Source: Ruegeria atlantica
GTDB lineage: Bacteria > Pseudomonadota > Alphaproteobacteria > Rhodobacterales > Rhodobacteraceae
Assembly: GCF_001458195.1 (NCBI RefSeq)
Contig: NZ_CYPU01000018.1
Span: 1 to 64,000, forward strand
Direction of reading: 5' to 3'
Length of the DNA stretch: 64,000 nucleotides
Numbering within the stretch: position 1 is the first letter of the stretch; each line of letters opens with the position of its first letter. Positions 1 through 11,385 of this stretch are shown here, piece by piece. The notes below the pieces were generated by a model. The model did not search any database and was not told the DNA's origin. It worked only from the letters and a program-made list of their open reading frames with translations. The position numbers and the translations under genes are program-made.

Positions 1-245
1 GAGACACGCAGTTTGTGGCGCACATGGTTGATGCAGGCACGGCGACGGGCGGGGCTCAGTAGTTTCCCTTGGCCGCCTCCGTCAGGATCAGTTTGTCCAG
101 GGTAAGATCCGAGACGGCCCTACGAAGACGCTCATTCTCTTTTTGAAGGCGCTTGAGTTCCTTCAATTAATCCGCGCCCATTCCGCCGTACTTTTTCTTC
201 CAGCGATAATAGGTCTGTTCAACAACACCAATCTGCCGGATTGAA
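1..245 (-). pseudogene. Remnant of IS3-family transposase (orfA plus start of orfB)
   Basis: Read on the minus strand, about 240 to 60 translates as the C-terminal half of an IS3-family OrfA: RQIGVVEQTYYRWKKKYGG, then a leucine-zipper-like stretch ending DLTLDKLILTEAAKGNY. A TAA stop interrupts it after GGMGAD, where related proteins continue into the LKELKRLQKEN stretch, so a nonsense change is likely. A second frame (LSPARRRACINHVRHKLRVS) continues to base 1 and matches the beginning of OrfB, which IS3 elements make by programmed frameshift. The OrfA N-terminus is not recognisable beyond about position 250. The copy is therefore truncated and inactive; the remainder of OrfB would lie outside the window. 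Confidence 0.8.
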
Positions 246-1265
246 GACGGAAAGACGCTTCGGAAGTACCATGGTACAAAGCTGCAAAAGGAGGCAGTCG
301 CGGCACACGGAAATTTAGTCCAAATACTTGCCAAACCAGAGATACTTACCCGTCCGACAATAGCTTGGCTGGTTAATCAGTGTGCGACCCAATTTGGCGA
401 AAAAATCCAGAAACTTGTTCTGGCTCAATGGCTGCAAACGTTGCCCAACTTAAAGACCACTTTGGGCTTTTTGGGGGGATTAAGTCGTGCAGGACAAGGA
501 GGATGAGTACGTTGAATGGCACATGAAAAAACAATGCTGGAAGGCCCATCAAGACTTCGATGGTTAGTAGGCACGTCTAGCAAAAGCACGGCACGCAAAG
601 ACCTTCGGACATTGCGTGCCACTATGAACCGGGCATGAAAGAAAAAGTATATTTGCTTCCCGCCAGGTTTCACAATTGAATAAGGAGAGCCTGCTAAGGA
701 CACAACAGTTGAATTAATGGGGAAGAGTTAGCTCGCATGATCGCTGCTTGCGAACCAAGACCGATCATGGTCAACGGGAAAGTCATCGACCGGGAAAGAG
801 ACCTCCCTCACATTTAAGCCTTCTTGTTATTTGCGCATGCAACTGAGGCACGGAACAAGCTATTCCAATCCTTACATGGGATCAAGTTGCAATCCCCAAA
901 AAGTGCCAGGTGCTGTCGAAGTTGGATTCATATTTGAGTTAGTTTTCCACGTTCTTGCGGCGATTATTTGTTTTCGATCCTCTATAGAAAAGAGCTTCTT
1001 GCTGTGTCCGAATTAGCCACAAAGCTTTGTTTTAAGTGCTATCCGCGGATAGGCTATTTCTCCTGCCAGCTCTAATCGTCTTGAAGAAGGTTTCGCCCGG
1101 CATTCAGAAATTGAACTGGGTACAGTGATGAAACAAAACCGGTAAATTTCCAAAGCGGTACCTTGAAACCTGGGCGACAATTGTATACCGGTGCATACAA
1201 ATACGATCAAGCGGGTTGCCCCACGCCTCTCAACAGCAGCAGACTCACACAAAGCGGAAACAGCC
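246..1265. other. Intergenic stretch with no supportable gene
   Basis: About 1 kb between the transposase remnant and acnB. The short open frames here have no recognisable motif and no convincing ribosome binding site. A 33-codon open frame ending near 818 (containing the segment PRPIMVNGKVIDRERDLPHI) could be the tail of a decayed gene, but I cannot name it. The last 90 bases contain a dyad probably belonging to the acnB promoter. Confidence 0.5.
1181..1200. promoter_or_regulatory. Inverted repeat upstream of acnB, GntR-like operator candidate
   Basis: TTGTAT at 1181-1186 and ATACAA at 1195-1200 form a perfect 6-base inverted repeat with an 8-base spacer, 65 bases before the acnB ATG. The TGTATAC core also occurs in the dyad ahead of the GntR gene at 13149. 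Such cores are typical of FadR/VanR-type GntR sites. The cognate regulator is not known from the sequence. Confidence 0.4.
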
Positions 1266-4058
<2,793 letters not shown>

Positions 4059-4067
4059 TAAAATAGG

Positions 4068-4092
4068 GGGCGCGGCGAATGTTGCCGCGCCC
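4068..4092. terminator. Hairpin between acnB and the convergent operon
   Basis: GGGCGCGGC (4068-4076) pairs perfectly with GCCGCGCCC (4084-4092) around a 7-base loop, right after the acnB stop and just beyond the stop of the convergent minus-strand gene. There is no clear T-run, so it may be a weak or Rho-assisted bidirectional terminator. Confidence 0.5.
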
Positions 4093-4095
4093 GCT

Positions 4096-5028
4096 TTACC
4101 CCAACCTGCCCGAGGCATGGTAAAAAAGGCGCATTACAATGGGGGTCAGGTACATCGGGATCTGATAGGCCCCGATGAACACCAAAAGTGGCGATGTCAC
4201 CTCGGGTGGTAACGCAATCAGAAAAATCGCGACATTCCGGTTTCCGGCGACAATGGATAAAGCGGTGCCTTTGTCGGCAGCCACTCGATTGCGTGTCAGA
4301 AAAAACATCGCCAGTTGCGCGCCGAAATTGGCCAGACATGCGATCCCGACCCAAAAAATTGCAAGACCGGGGTCAACAAGAGCTGTCGAGGTCACTGACG
4401 GCATCAAGCCGATCACAAATACGGCGAGTGTGATTGTTGCCAACCCTTCCAGATTTTTTAGCGTCGCTTGGGAAGGGTGTCTCAGAAATGCGAGGCGCAA
4501 CAACACGGCTGCAACAGTCGCCCCCGAAATTGTCAAAAACAGGCGCAAGACGGCGATCAGAACGGATTGAAAGTCGCCCAGCTCGGGCATCAGAACGAAT
4601 ATGGGAAACACGGTCAACGGCAATACGGCGGTCCCTATCACCATCAGGCGCATGGCGTGTTCTGCCGGATGTCCCATCATCAGGCACATGTTGGCACTTC
4701 CCGAGATGGACGGAGCCGCGGCCATGATCAGCAGAGACAAAAAGACCGGCGTACCGGTCCATCCACCGATTATGCCAATAGTCACAACTAGTAGCGGTAA
4801 AACCAACTGGAACGCGATCACTGTGTTTGCCACCTGGCGTAAATCGACCAAGGACCCCAACAACAAAGCAGGCTCAATTCTAAGGACCGTCAGAAACAGC
4901 AGTAGTGCGACAAGCGGCGGCAATACTGCCCGCATCGGCTCGGCCAGCGCGGGCAGCAGCAATCCGGCGGCCAGCCCTGCGACCAGAACATAAGGACCGT
5001 TACGCGCCGCCAGATGAAGTGGGTTCAA
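4096..5028 (-). CDS. BASS-like integral membrane transporter
   Basis: A 310-aa, very hydrophobic protein with about nine or ten membrane segments and almost no soluble part. The overall pattern and the conserved GNRNVAIFL segment near the C-terminus resemble the bile acid:sodium symporter (BASS) superfamily; the substrate is unknown. The start is a TTG (5028) preceded by TAGGGGGC, only 6 bases after the stop of the TRAP large permease, so it is very likely the last gene of that operon. That position suggests export or uptake of a compound related to the TRAP substrate, which is inference. Confidence 0.65.
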   Translation of the reverse strand: MNPLHLAARNGPYVLVAGLAAGLLLPALAEPMRAVLPPLVALLLFLTVLRIEPALLLGSLVDLRQVANTVIAFQLVLPLLVVTIGIIGGWTGTPVFLSLLIMAAAPSISGSANMCLMMGHPAEHAMRLMVIGTAVLPLTVFPIFVLMPELGDFQSVLIAVLRLFLTISGATVAAVLLRLAFLRHPSQATLKNLEGLATITLAVFVIGLMPSVTSTALVDPGLAIFWVGIACLANFGAQLAMFFLTRNRVAADKGTALSIVAGNRNVAIFLIALPPEVTSPLLVFIGAYQIPMYLTPIVMRLFYHASGRLG

Positions 5029-5034
5029 TGCCCC

Positions 5035-6348
5035 CTACCCGCCCGGGCTTTGCCTAAGGTTTTCCGGCAGCCATGTGGCCAGTTCCGGGAACCAGATCAA
5101 GACGAAGACCATCACCACCATGATCAGAAACATCGGAATTGCCGCGCGGGCGATATAGCTCATCTCATGGTTCGTCATGCCTTGCATCACGAACAGGTTG
5201 AAGCCGATCGGTGGTGTGATCTGCGCCATTTCAACGACAACCACGATAAAGATACCGAACCAGATCAAATCGATACCTGCATCCCGGATCATCGGTTCCA
5301 CCACGGCCATGGTCAAAACAACCGAGGAAATGCCGTCAAGAAAACAGCCCAGAATGATGTAGAAGACCAGCAGGACCATCAAAAGCTCAAACCGCGTCAG
5401 CTCCCACCCGGCGATCAGGTCAGCCAGACCGCGCGGCAGGCCCGTAAATCCCATGGACAAAGACAGGAACGCGGCCCCTGCCAGGATCAGAGCGATCATC
5501 GCACTGGTCCGGGTGGCGCCCATCAGGCTTTCGGTAAACGTCTTCCAGGTCAGCGACCCCTGCCCTGCGGCCAGCAACAGACCACCGATTACGCCAAACG
5601 CTGCAGCTTCGGTCGCGGTGGCATAGCCCAGATACATCGACCCGATCACCACCATGATCAGCAAGATTACAGGCAACAAGAAGCGTGAGTTCCTGAGCTT
5701 TTCAGAAAAGCTCAGTTTGTTCTCCCTGTTTGGGTTCCAGTCTTTCCCGAACTTCGAATAAATTGCGACGTATCCCATGAACATCGTCGCAAGCACCAAT
5801 CCGGGCAGGATGCCTGCAAAGAACAGCTTGGTGATCGATTCATTGATGGTCACGCCATACACGATCAGCGTCAGCGATGGTGGGATCATCAGACCCAGTG
5901 TCGCCGCGCCGGTCAGTGTTCCGATGATCATTCGTTCGGGGTAATTGCGCTTACGCAGTTCAGGGATCGACATCTTGCCAACCGTCGTCAGTGTTGCCGC
6001 CGACGATCCGGATACGGCGGCAAAGACTGTGCATCCCACGATATTGGTGTGCACCAATCCACCGGGCAAAGGTGCCATCCACGGCGACAGACCTTTGAAC
6101 ATGTCCTCGGATAATCGCGTTCGATACAGGATTTCGCCCATCCAGATGAACATCGGCAGCGCGGTTAGTGTCCATGACGATGAGGCCGACCAGATGGTCG
6201 TGATCATCACGTCTCCGACAGGGCGTGTCGTGAAAAGCTCCATCCCGACCCACGCGACGCCCATAAGGGCAAGGCCAACCCAGACACCGGTCCCAAGCAG
6301 AGTGAAAAGGACAAAGAGGAAGAGGATGATGACTGATACGTTTTCCAT
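5035..6348 (-). CDS. TRAP transporter large permease (DctM type)
   Basis: The 12-TM subunit of a tripartite ATP-independent periplasmic transporter; with the small subunit it uses a sodium gradient to import the ligand delivered by the DctP-type binding protein. The protein (437 aa) is hydrophobic throughout with DctM features such as the AAVSGSSAATLTTVGK and MIPPSLTLIVYG segments and the C-terminal TPPIGFNLFV. I chose ATG 6348 (MENVSVIILF) because GGGGAG lies just upstream, overlapping the end of the small-subunit gene whose stop is 4 bases away; a longer open frame from 6384 would overlap that gene. Confidence 0.92.
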   Translation of the reverse strand: MENVSVIILFLFVLFTLLGTGVWVGLALMGVAWVGMELFTTRPVGDVMITTIWSASSSWTLTALPMFIWMGEILYRTRLSEDMFKGLSPWMAPLPGGLVHTNIVGCTVFAAVSGSSAATLTTVGKMSIPELRKRNYPERMIIGTLTGAATLGLMIPPSLTLIVYGVTINESITKLFFAGILPGLVLATMFMGYVAIYSKFGKDWNPNRENKLSFSEKLRNSRFLLPVILLIMVVIGSMYLGYATATEAAAFGVIGGLLLAAGQGSLTWKTFTESLMGATRTSAMIALILAGAAFLSLSMGFTGLPRGLADLIAGWELTRFELLMVLLVFYIILGCFLDGISSVVLTMAVVEPMIRDAGIDLIWFGIFIVVVVEMAQITPPIGFNLFVMQGMTNHEMSYIARAAIPMFLIMVVMVFVLIWFPELATWLPENLRQSPGG

Positions 6349-6352
6349 GCTC

Positions 6353-6886
6353 TCACTCCCCGTGGCTCTGATCGGCCAGATCACGGACGATGCGGTGATC
6401 GCCCTTAAATACGACGTGGATCAGATGATCGGTCAGGGCGATTGCAAGGATGACTGCGCCAATCAGCATTGTTGACTGCGGAATCCAAAGCGCGGTTTTA
6501 TCCTGTCCCTGGCTGACATCGTTGAATTTCCAGCTCCAGTAGACAAAGCGGTAGGCGTACCAGCAAAAGTACCACATCACCGCCGCACCAACTGTGAAGC
6601 ACCATATTTCAAGGATGCGGCGAAGCCGGTCAGGGACTGCATTCAGCAGGATCGACACACGAATGTGGCTGCCTCGGTTCAGCGCATTGGCAAAGGCCAG
6701 AAAGGACGCGGCAGCCATGGCATAGCCCGCATAGTCGGGCGCGCCCGGGAAAACCTCTCCGGTCCAGCGGGCCAGCATTTGCACAACGATCAGCACCAAA
6801 ATAGCAATCAGGCTAAGTGCAGCCAGAACCCCTGCTGCCTGATAAATGAAATCCAATACGGACCTGAGCCCTCGAAGTGCCGCCAT
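6353..6886 (-). CDS. TRAP transporter small permease (DctQ type)
   Basis: A 177-aa protein with four predicted membrane segments, the normal size and topology for DctQ. The family segment ALNRGSHIRVSILL is visible after the second helix. It pairs with the adjacent DctM protein to form the membrane unit. It lies 68 bases after the binding-protein gene and 4 bases before the large permease, in the usual P-Q-M order on the minus strand. Confidence 0.9.
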   Translation of the reverse strand: MAALRGLRSVLDFIYQAAGVLAALSLIAILVLIVVQMLARWTGEVFPGAPDYAGYAMAAASFLAFANALNRGSHIRVSILLNAVPDRLRRILEIWCFTVGAAVMWYFCWYAYRFVYWSWKFNDVSQGQDKTALWIPQSTMLIGAVILAIALTDHLIHVVFKGDHRIVRDLADQSHGE

Positions 6887-6954
6887 GCTGTCCCCATTAT
6901 TAGTTATTTTATGGAAACGGGCAGCGGGTTGATCCGCCGCCCATCTTTGGCCAA

Positions 6955-7932
6955 TTACTGAGACGAATTGAACGCATCGACGATGGCCTTGCCTTCGTCG
7001 CCTGCGGCCTCAAGCCACTCATTGGTCATGGTGACACCGATCTCTTTCAACTCGTTGGTCATCTGCTCGGACGCCGGACCGACTGTCATGCCTCCATCAC
7101 GCAAACCTTGCAGGGTAAATCCGGTGTATTCCTTGGCGCGCCAATTGCCGGCATATTCAGCAAGCTCTGCACAGCCCTTGATGACGTTCTTGTTGGCATC
7201 AGAAACACCAGCCCAGATGTCTGAGTTGACCATGACGTAGTTGCGTGGCAGCCACGCGTCCACTTCGTAGAAATAATTCAGGCTTTCCCATACTTTGCGG
7301 TCATACCCGGTCGAACCCGACGACACCATCGAGTCCGCGACACCAGTGGCAAAGGCCTGGCTGATTTCAGCGGCTTCGATTGTCACAGGCAGCATGCCGG
7401 TCAGTTCCGCCAAACGCGACGTGGCATTGTTGTAAGACCGGAACTTGATGCCTTCCATATCGGCGACCGAGTTCACCTCGTCTTTAAAGTACAGTCCTTG
7501 CGGCGGCCATGGCACGGCATAAAGCAACGTCAGGTTCTGTTCTGCCAGCAGATTTTCAATCGAAGGTCTTGCGGCCTCCCAAAGCTTGGCGCTGTCATCG
7601 AATGACGTTGCCAGGAATGGGATTGAGTCGAACCCAAACAGCGCGTTTTCATTCTGGTGACCGGACAACAGACGCTCGCCAATCGGTGCTTGACCGGTCT
7701 GAATGGCACGTTTGATGTCGGCGCCTTTGAACAGCGACCCGGACGGATGCGTGACGATTTCAACCTCGCCCCCGGTGCCTGTGGTCACGCATTTGGCAAA
7801 TTCGGCACCCGTGGCCGAGTGGAAGTTCGATGCCGAATACGCCATGGGCATATCCCATTTCTCGGCCATCGCCGGTGCGGTTGCTGCGGCTGTCAAAGCG
7901 GTTGCCGCCAGAAGGCTTGTCAATATCTTCAT
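6955..7932 (-). CDS. TRAP transporter substrate-binding protein (DctP type)
   Basis: Periplasmic solute receptor of the TRAP system. The 325-aa protein has a signal peptide (MKILTSLLAATALTAAAT, cleavage likely after AMAE or nearby) and DctP landmarks: SGSLFKGADIKRAI, the PWPPQGLYFK segment and MEGIKFRSYN, where the Arg usually contacts a ligand carboxylate. ATG 7932 is preceded by AGGGAGAA; the 26 codons upstream in the same frame do not look like protein. The ligand is unknown. The neighbouring amino-acid dehydrogenase and isomerase suggest an amino acid, betaine or a related carboxylate. Confidence 0.92.
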   Translation of the reverse strand: MKILTSLLAATALTAAATAPAMAEKWDMPMAYSASNFHSATGAEFAKCVTTGTGGEVEIVTHPSGSLFKGADIKRAIQTGQAPIGERLLSGHQNENALFGFDSIPFLATSFDDSAKLWEAARPSIENLLAEQNLTLLYAVPWPPQGLYFKDEVNSVADMEGIKFRSYNNATSRLAELTGMLPVTIEAAEISQAFATGVADSMVSSGSTGYDRKVWESLNYFYEVDAWLPRNYVMVNSDIWAGVSDANKNVIKGCAELAEYAGNWRAKEYTGFTLQGLRDGGMTVGPASEQMTNELKEIGVTMTNEWLEAAGDEGKAIVDAFNSSQ

Positions 7933-7984
7933 CTTTTTCTCCCTGTTTAATTTTGTTTTGCCGGCATGTGTTACCGGACATTTC

Positions 7985-9235
7985 TTAAGTCGCGTAGCGA
8001 GACGGCGCATAGACGCTCATGTCTGCGTTTGGGGTCCTGCCCGCGATCATCTGCGCGAGCAGACGTCCTGTTTTTGGCCCGCCTGTCAGACCGATATGAT
8101 GGTGGCCAAACCCCATAAATGCTCCGTCAATTCCCGGCACTTCGCCGATTATCGGGATCGAGTCTGCCGGTGCGGGCCGGTGCCCCATCCATTCTACTTC
8201 GTCCTTCCATGTCACGCCCGGAAAGGCCGCCCGGGCATTCTTGCGCATCAGTTCGAACGGCGCCCTCGAAGGCGGCGCGTCCAGCCCGCCGAATTCGACA
8301 ATCCCGGCCAGCCGAATGCGGCCATCCATCGGCGTGGCGACGAACTTGCCCGAAGCAACCATAACCGGACTTTTTGGCATCGCGGAAGGTTCCACCAATT
8401 CAAGATGATAACCACGTTCTGTCTCCAGAGGAACAGAAACGCCCAATTTGCTGGCCAAAGGCCCGGACCAGACGCCCGCAGTGACAATGGTAGTGTCACA
8501 AGCAATTGTCTCACCAGCGGTCCGCACGCCGGTGACCTTGCCGTTATCGTGTACGACATCTTCAACAGCAGCACGGATGACCCTGCCGCCGTTGGCCTCG
8601 ACATGTGCGGCGAGGTCTTTCACGTACCGCCCAGGATCGGTGATGTGTCCGTGATCAGAAAGCTTGGCAGCAAACCCGATGTCTTTGCTGTAGATCGGGT
8701 CGTAGGCGTGGAATGCGGCCCCCTCTAGTTCTTCCCATTTGAAACCGAGCTTGCGCCGAACACCCCAACCAAAGGCGTCGCCTTTGAAATGCTGGCGGTT
8801 TTCGTAGAGGAACAGGTAGTCGGATGGCACAATCCATTTCTCGGCCGCCGTACCCTGAGCCAGGGCCTGATGATCGTTCAGGCTGTCTCCGACTATGGGG
8901 GTTAGTGCGGTCGCGATACGTTCGACGTCATCTGCGTTTGCGTGTTTAAGATAGCGCGTCAACCACGGCAACAGCTTGGGTACATAGCCCCATTTCATGA
9001 ACAAAGGCTGCGACGGGTCAAACAGCATCCTGGGCGCTTTTTTCAAAAGCCCCGGCACCGTGACCGGAATAATCGAGCAAGAGGCCAGCACACCCCCATT
9101 GCCATGCGAGGTGCCCTCTCCGGGGCCGGCCTTGTCGATCAGGATGACATCATGTCCGTCACGTTGCAGCCAGACGGCGGTCGAGACACCAACGATACCA
9201 GCACCGATAATGGCAATGGTCTTTTTCTCGCTCAT
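7985..9235 (-). CDS. FAD-dependent D-amino-acid dehydrogenase (DadA/DAO family)
   Basis: A 416-aa flavoprotein of the DAO superfamily. The Rossmann motif [15 protein letters not shown] is at the N-terminus (about residues 9-23) and the C-terminal FAD segment reads [17 protein letters not shown]. DadA-like enzymes oxidise D-amino acids to 2-oxo acids and ammonia and pass electrons to the respiratory chain. Its ATG overlaps the stop of the enolase-superfamily gene (ATGA, 9232-9235). This suggests that the two act in sequence, isomerase first and then oxidation of the product. A second DAO-family gene in the hydroxyproline operon (58306-59544) has the same relation to an epimerase. The substrate cannot be read from the sequence. 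Confidence 0.88.
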   Translation of the reverse strand: MSEKKTIAIIGAGIVGVSTAVWLQRDGHDVILIDKAGPGEGTSHGNGGVLASCSIIPVTVPGLLKKAPRMLFDPSQPLFMKWGYVPKLLPWLTRYLKHANADDVERIATALTPIVGDSLNDHQALAQGTAAEKWIVPSDYLFLYENRQHFKGDAFGWGVRRKLGFKWEELEGAAFHAYDPIYSKDIGFAAKLSDHGHITDPGRYVKDLAAHVEANGGRVIRAAVEDVVHDNGKVTGVRTAGETIACDTTIVTAGVWSGPLASKLGVSVPLETERGYHLELVEPSAMPKSPVMVASGKFVATPMDGRIRLAGIVEFGGLDAPPSRAPFELMRKNARAAFPGVTWKDEVEWMGHRPAPADSIPIIGEVPGIDGAFMGFGHHHIGLTGGPKTGRLLAQMIAGRTPNADMSVYAPSRYAT

Positions 9236-10365
9236 GCCGCCACCGCTTTGGAAACAGCATAGTGGTTCAGCTTTGCCTCGTCCGGCTTCCCTCCAAGACC
9301 CGGTGTGTCAGGGACTATGACCTGGCCCCTTTTCACCTCGAAAGGCTCCTCAAGAATGTCCTCTGCCAAGAAATAAGCGGCCTGATAAAACTCGCAGCCC
9401 AGCGTGATTTCCGGTGTGGCGGCGATCATGTGAGTGCCTGCCAGATGCGCCAGACCTGCCTCGAACATATCTCCGCCATAAGCACTCAGGCCGTGTGCGG
9501 CGGCCATGTGAGCGACTGTTTGCCCGCGCACCAGACCTCCGGATTTCATGATTTTGATCGACACACCGTCGCAGATACCCTCACGCGCAGCCCGTTCCAT
9601 ATCCTCGGGGCCAAAAACGCTTTCATCGGCCAGTAGCGGCACATCCGTCATTTGCCGTAGCTTCGCCATCATGCCGTAGTGATGTGCGCGTACCGGTTGT
9701 TCGATGAAATCGGGATTGAACGATGCCACGTCCCGTACCTGCGCTGGTGCGTCATCGATTGACAGGCCTTGATTGTAATCCACCCGCACGGAGAACTGCG
9801 GAAAATGTTGCGCCAGATGCTCGAGCCGCATGATATCAAAGGCATGGTCCTTGAACCCAGTCTTCAACTTCACGATCCGTACACCGTCGTCCTGCAAACG
9901 GGCCAGAAGATCTATATCCTGCGCAAAATCGGGATTAGCGATAGAGCAGCTTAGCGGGATCGCGTCGCGGCATTTCCCTCCCAACAAGGCCCAAACCGGA
10001 ACGGCGCTGATCCTACCCGTCAAGTCAAGCAATGCTGCTTCCAACGCCGCTTTAGCCTCGGTGCAATGCGCCACCGCATATGCAGCCTGCGCCATGATCG
10101 CAGCCCTGTCGGCAACCTTGGCCCCCAACACCAACGGACGGAGGTAGCGATTCAGGGCGGCGTATGTCGCCTCTGGCGTTCCGGTGAATACGGACCAGGG
10201 CGAGGCTTCGCCATATCCGTGGCTACCATCCTCGGACGTCAGGCGAAGGACAACGACCTCGCACACGCCTTCGACAGATCCAATGCCGTGGTCCCGGCGG
10301 GATGTGACGGGCAGTTCAAGGTGCCACAGGTCGTAGCCGATGATTTTTTGTGACAGATCGACCAT
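9232..10365 (-). CDS. Enolase-superfamily isomerase (muconate lactonizing / mandelate racemase type)
   Basis: A 377-aa protein with the enolase-superfamily two-domain layout. The barrel carries the muconate-lactonizing-subgroup residues: K166 and K168 (VKLKTGF), metal ligands D196 (VDYNQG), E222 (FIEQP) and D247 (DESVFG), and K271 (SIKIMKSGG). Two lysines on opposite faces are typical of epimerases and syn-eliminating lyases. ATG 10365 is preceded by GGGGAGGA; 16 further upstream codons are less likely. First gene of the minus-strand operon with DadA and TRAP genes, so a role as amino-acid or betaine epimerase feeding the dehydrogenase is plausible. Alternatives are a dipeptide epimerase or a cycloisomerase. 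Confidence 0.85.
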   Translation of the reverse strand: MVDLSQKIIGYDLWHLELPVTSRRDHGIGSVEGVCEVVVLRLTSEDGSHGYGEASPWSVFTGTPEATYAALNRYLRPLVLGAKVADRAAIMAQAAYAVAHCTEAKAALEAALLDLTGRISAVPVWALLGGKCRDAIPLSCSIANPDFAQDIDLLARLQDDGVRIVKLKTGFKDHAFDIMRLEHLAQHFPQFSVRVDYNQGLSIDDAPAQVRDVASFNPDFIEQPVRAHHYGMMAKLRQMTDVPLLADESVFGPEDMERAAREGICDGVSIKIMKSGGLVRGQTVAHMAAAHGLSAYGGDMFEAGLAHLAGTHMIAATPEITLGCEFYQAAYFLAEDILEEPFEVKRGQVIVPDTPGLGGKPDEAKLNHYAVSKAVAA

Positions 10366-10464
10366 TCGTCCTCCCCAACGGTAGGTGGAAGCCTGCCTTG
10401 ACCTGCGTATCATTTCAAATACTATGTTTTCATAAGTCCATCATAAGAAATGATAGGTTAAGCT

Positions 10465-11385
10465 ATGTCTCTGCGCTTTCGTCAGTTGCAGGCGTTTCAC
10501 GCCATCATGGAAACAGGCACCGTAACCGGGGCCGCGTCGGTTCTGGGAATCTCGCAACCGGGTATCAGCAATCTGTTGGCCCAGCTGGAACGCGAGGCCC
10601 GGTTGCCCTTGTTCGAACGCAACAAAGGACGTCTTTTGCCGACGCCAGAGGCCGAGCTTTTGTATCGAGAGGTCGATACCGTGGTCCGCGGGCTGGATCA
10701 CGTCGCGCAGGCCGTGTCGGATCTTCAGAACAAACATCCCGGGCAGTTGCAGGTCGCGGCACCCCATTTATTGTCGTTTGGCTTCATGCCGCGGGAGATT
10801 GCCCGTTTTGCCAAGTCACGCCCCAATCTATCCGTCAGCTTCCAGTCCCAGTATTCTTCGAAAATACAGGAGTGGGTAACCTCGGGCTTGTTCGAGATCG
10901 GCATCGTCGAGATGCCAATACTCCACGATACGCTGAACTATCAGGTCTTCCATTTTGAAACGATGGCTACGTTCCCCGAGGGTAGCCATTTGGCGGCCCA
11001 TGACGTTCTGACACCTGAGCTGTTGGAGAATGAGCCGTTCATCGTCATGGGCCCCGAGCACCAAACCCATCGTAGGACCCGCGACATTTTTCAGACTGCA
11101 GAGCGTACATGGCAGACGCGAATTCACACGCACTTGTCGGAAAACCTGCTGAGCTTTGTCAAACAGGGCATGGGCGTGGCGATGATTGATCCGTTCACAG
11201 TGACATTCGATGAAGAGGGCGGATATCAGACCCGCCCTTTCACACCAGCCGTCACTCTTGATCTTGCGATAATCACCGCAAAAGGACGCCCTTTATCAAT
11301 GATTGCGCAGGAGTTTCTTGCCCAACTGACCCCGTCCATCGCGTCTTACGCCACCCATTCCGACACCGGTGCTGCAGCTTCGTGA
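10465..11385 (+). CDS. LysR-family transcriptional regulator
   Basis: A 306-aa protein with the LysR winged helix at residues 1-60 (RFRQLQAFHAIMETGTVTGA, then ISQPGISNLLAQLE) and a C-terminal ligand-binding domain. It is divergent from the isomerase-DadA-TRAP operon with a 99-base shared promoter region, the classical arrangement for a LysR activator of the adjacent operon. The 3' end overlaps the convergent thiamine-enzyme gene by 40 bases. Confidence 0.9.
   Translation: MSLRFRQLQAFHAIMETGTVTGAASVLGISQPGISNLLAQLEREARLPLFERNKGRLLPTPEAELLYREVDTVVRGLDHVAQAVSDLQNKHPGQLQVAAPHLLSFGFMPREIARFAKSRPNLSVSFQSQYSSKIQEWVTSGLFEIGIVEMPILHDTLNYQVFHFETMATFPEGSHLAAHDVLTPELLENEPFIVMGPEHQTHRRTRDIFQTAERTWQTRIHTHLSENLLSFVKQGMGVAMIDPFTVTFDEEGGYQTRPFTPAVTLDLAIITAKGRPLSMIAQEFLAQLTPSIASYATHSDTGAAAS

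Noticed and set aside
425..703. Minus-strand 92-codon frame in the left intergenic region
   Set aside because: No motif, no ribosome site and repetitive-looking composition.
7703..8728. Plus-strand 341-codon frame across the DctP and DadA genes
   Set aside because: Antisense to two recognised genes, has no domain and spans a real gene boundary.
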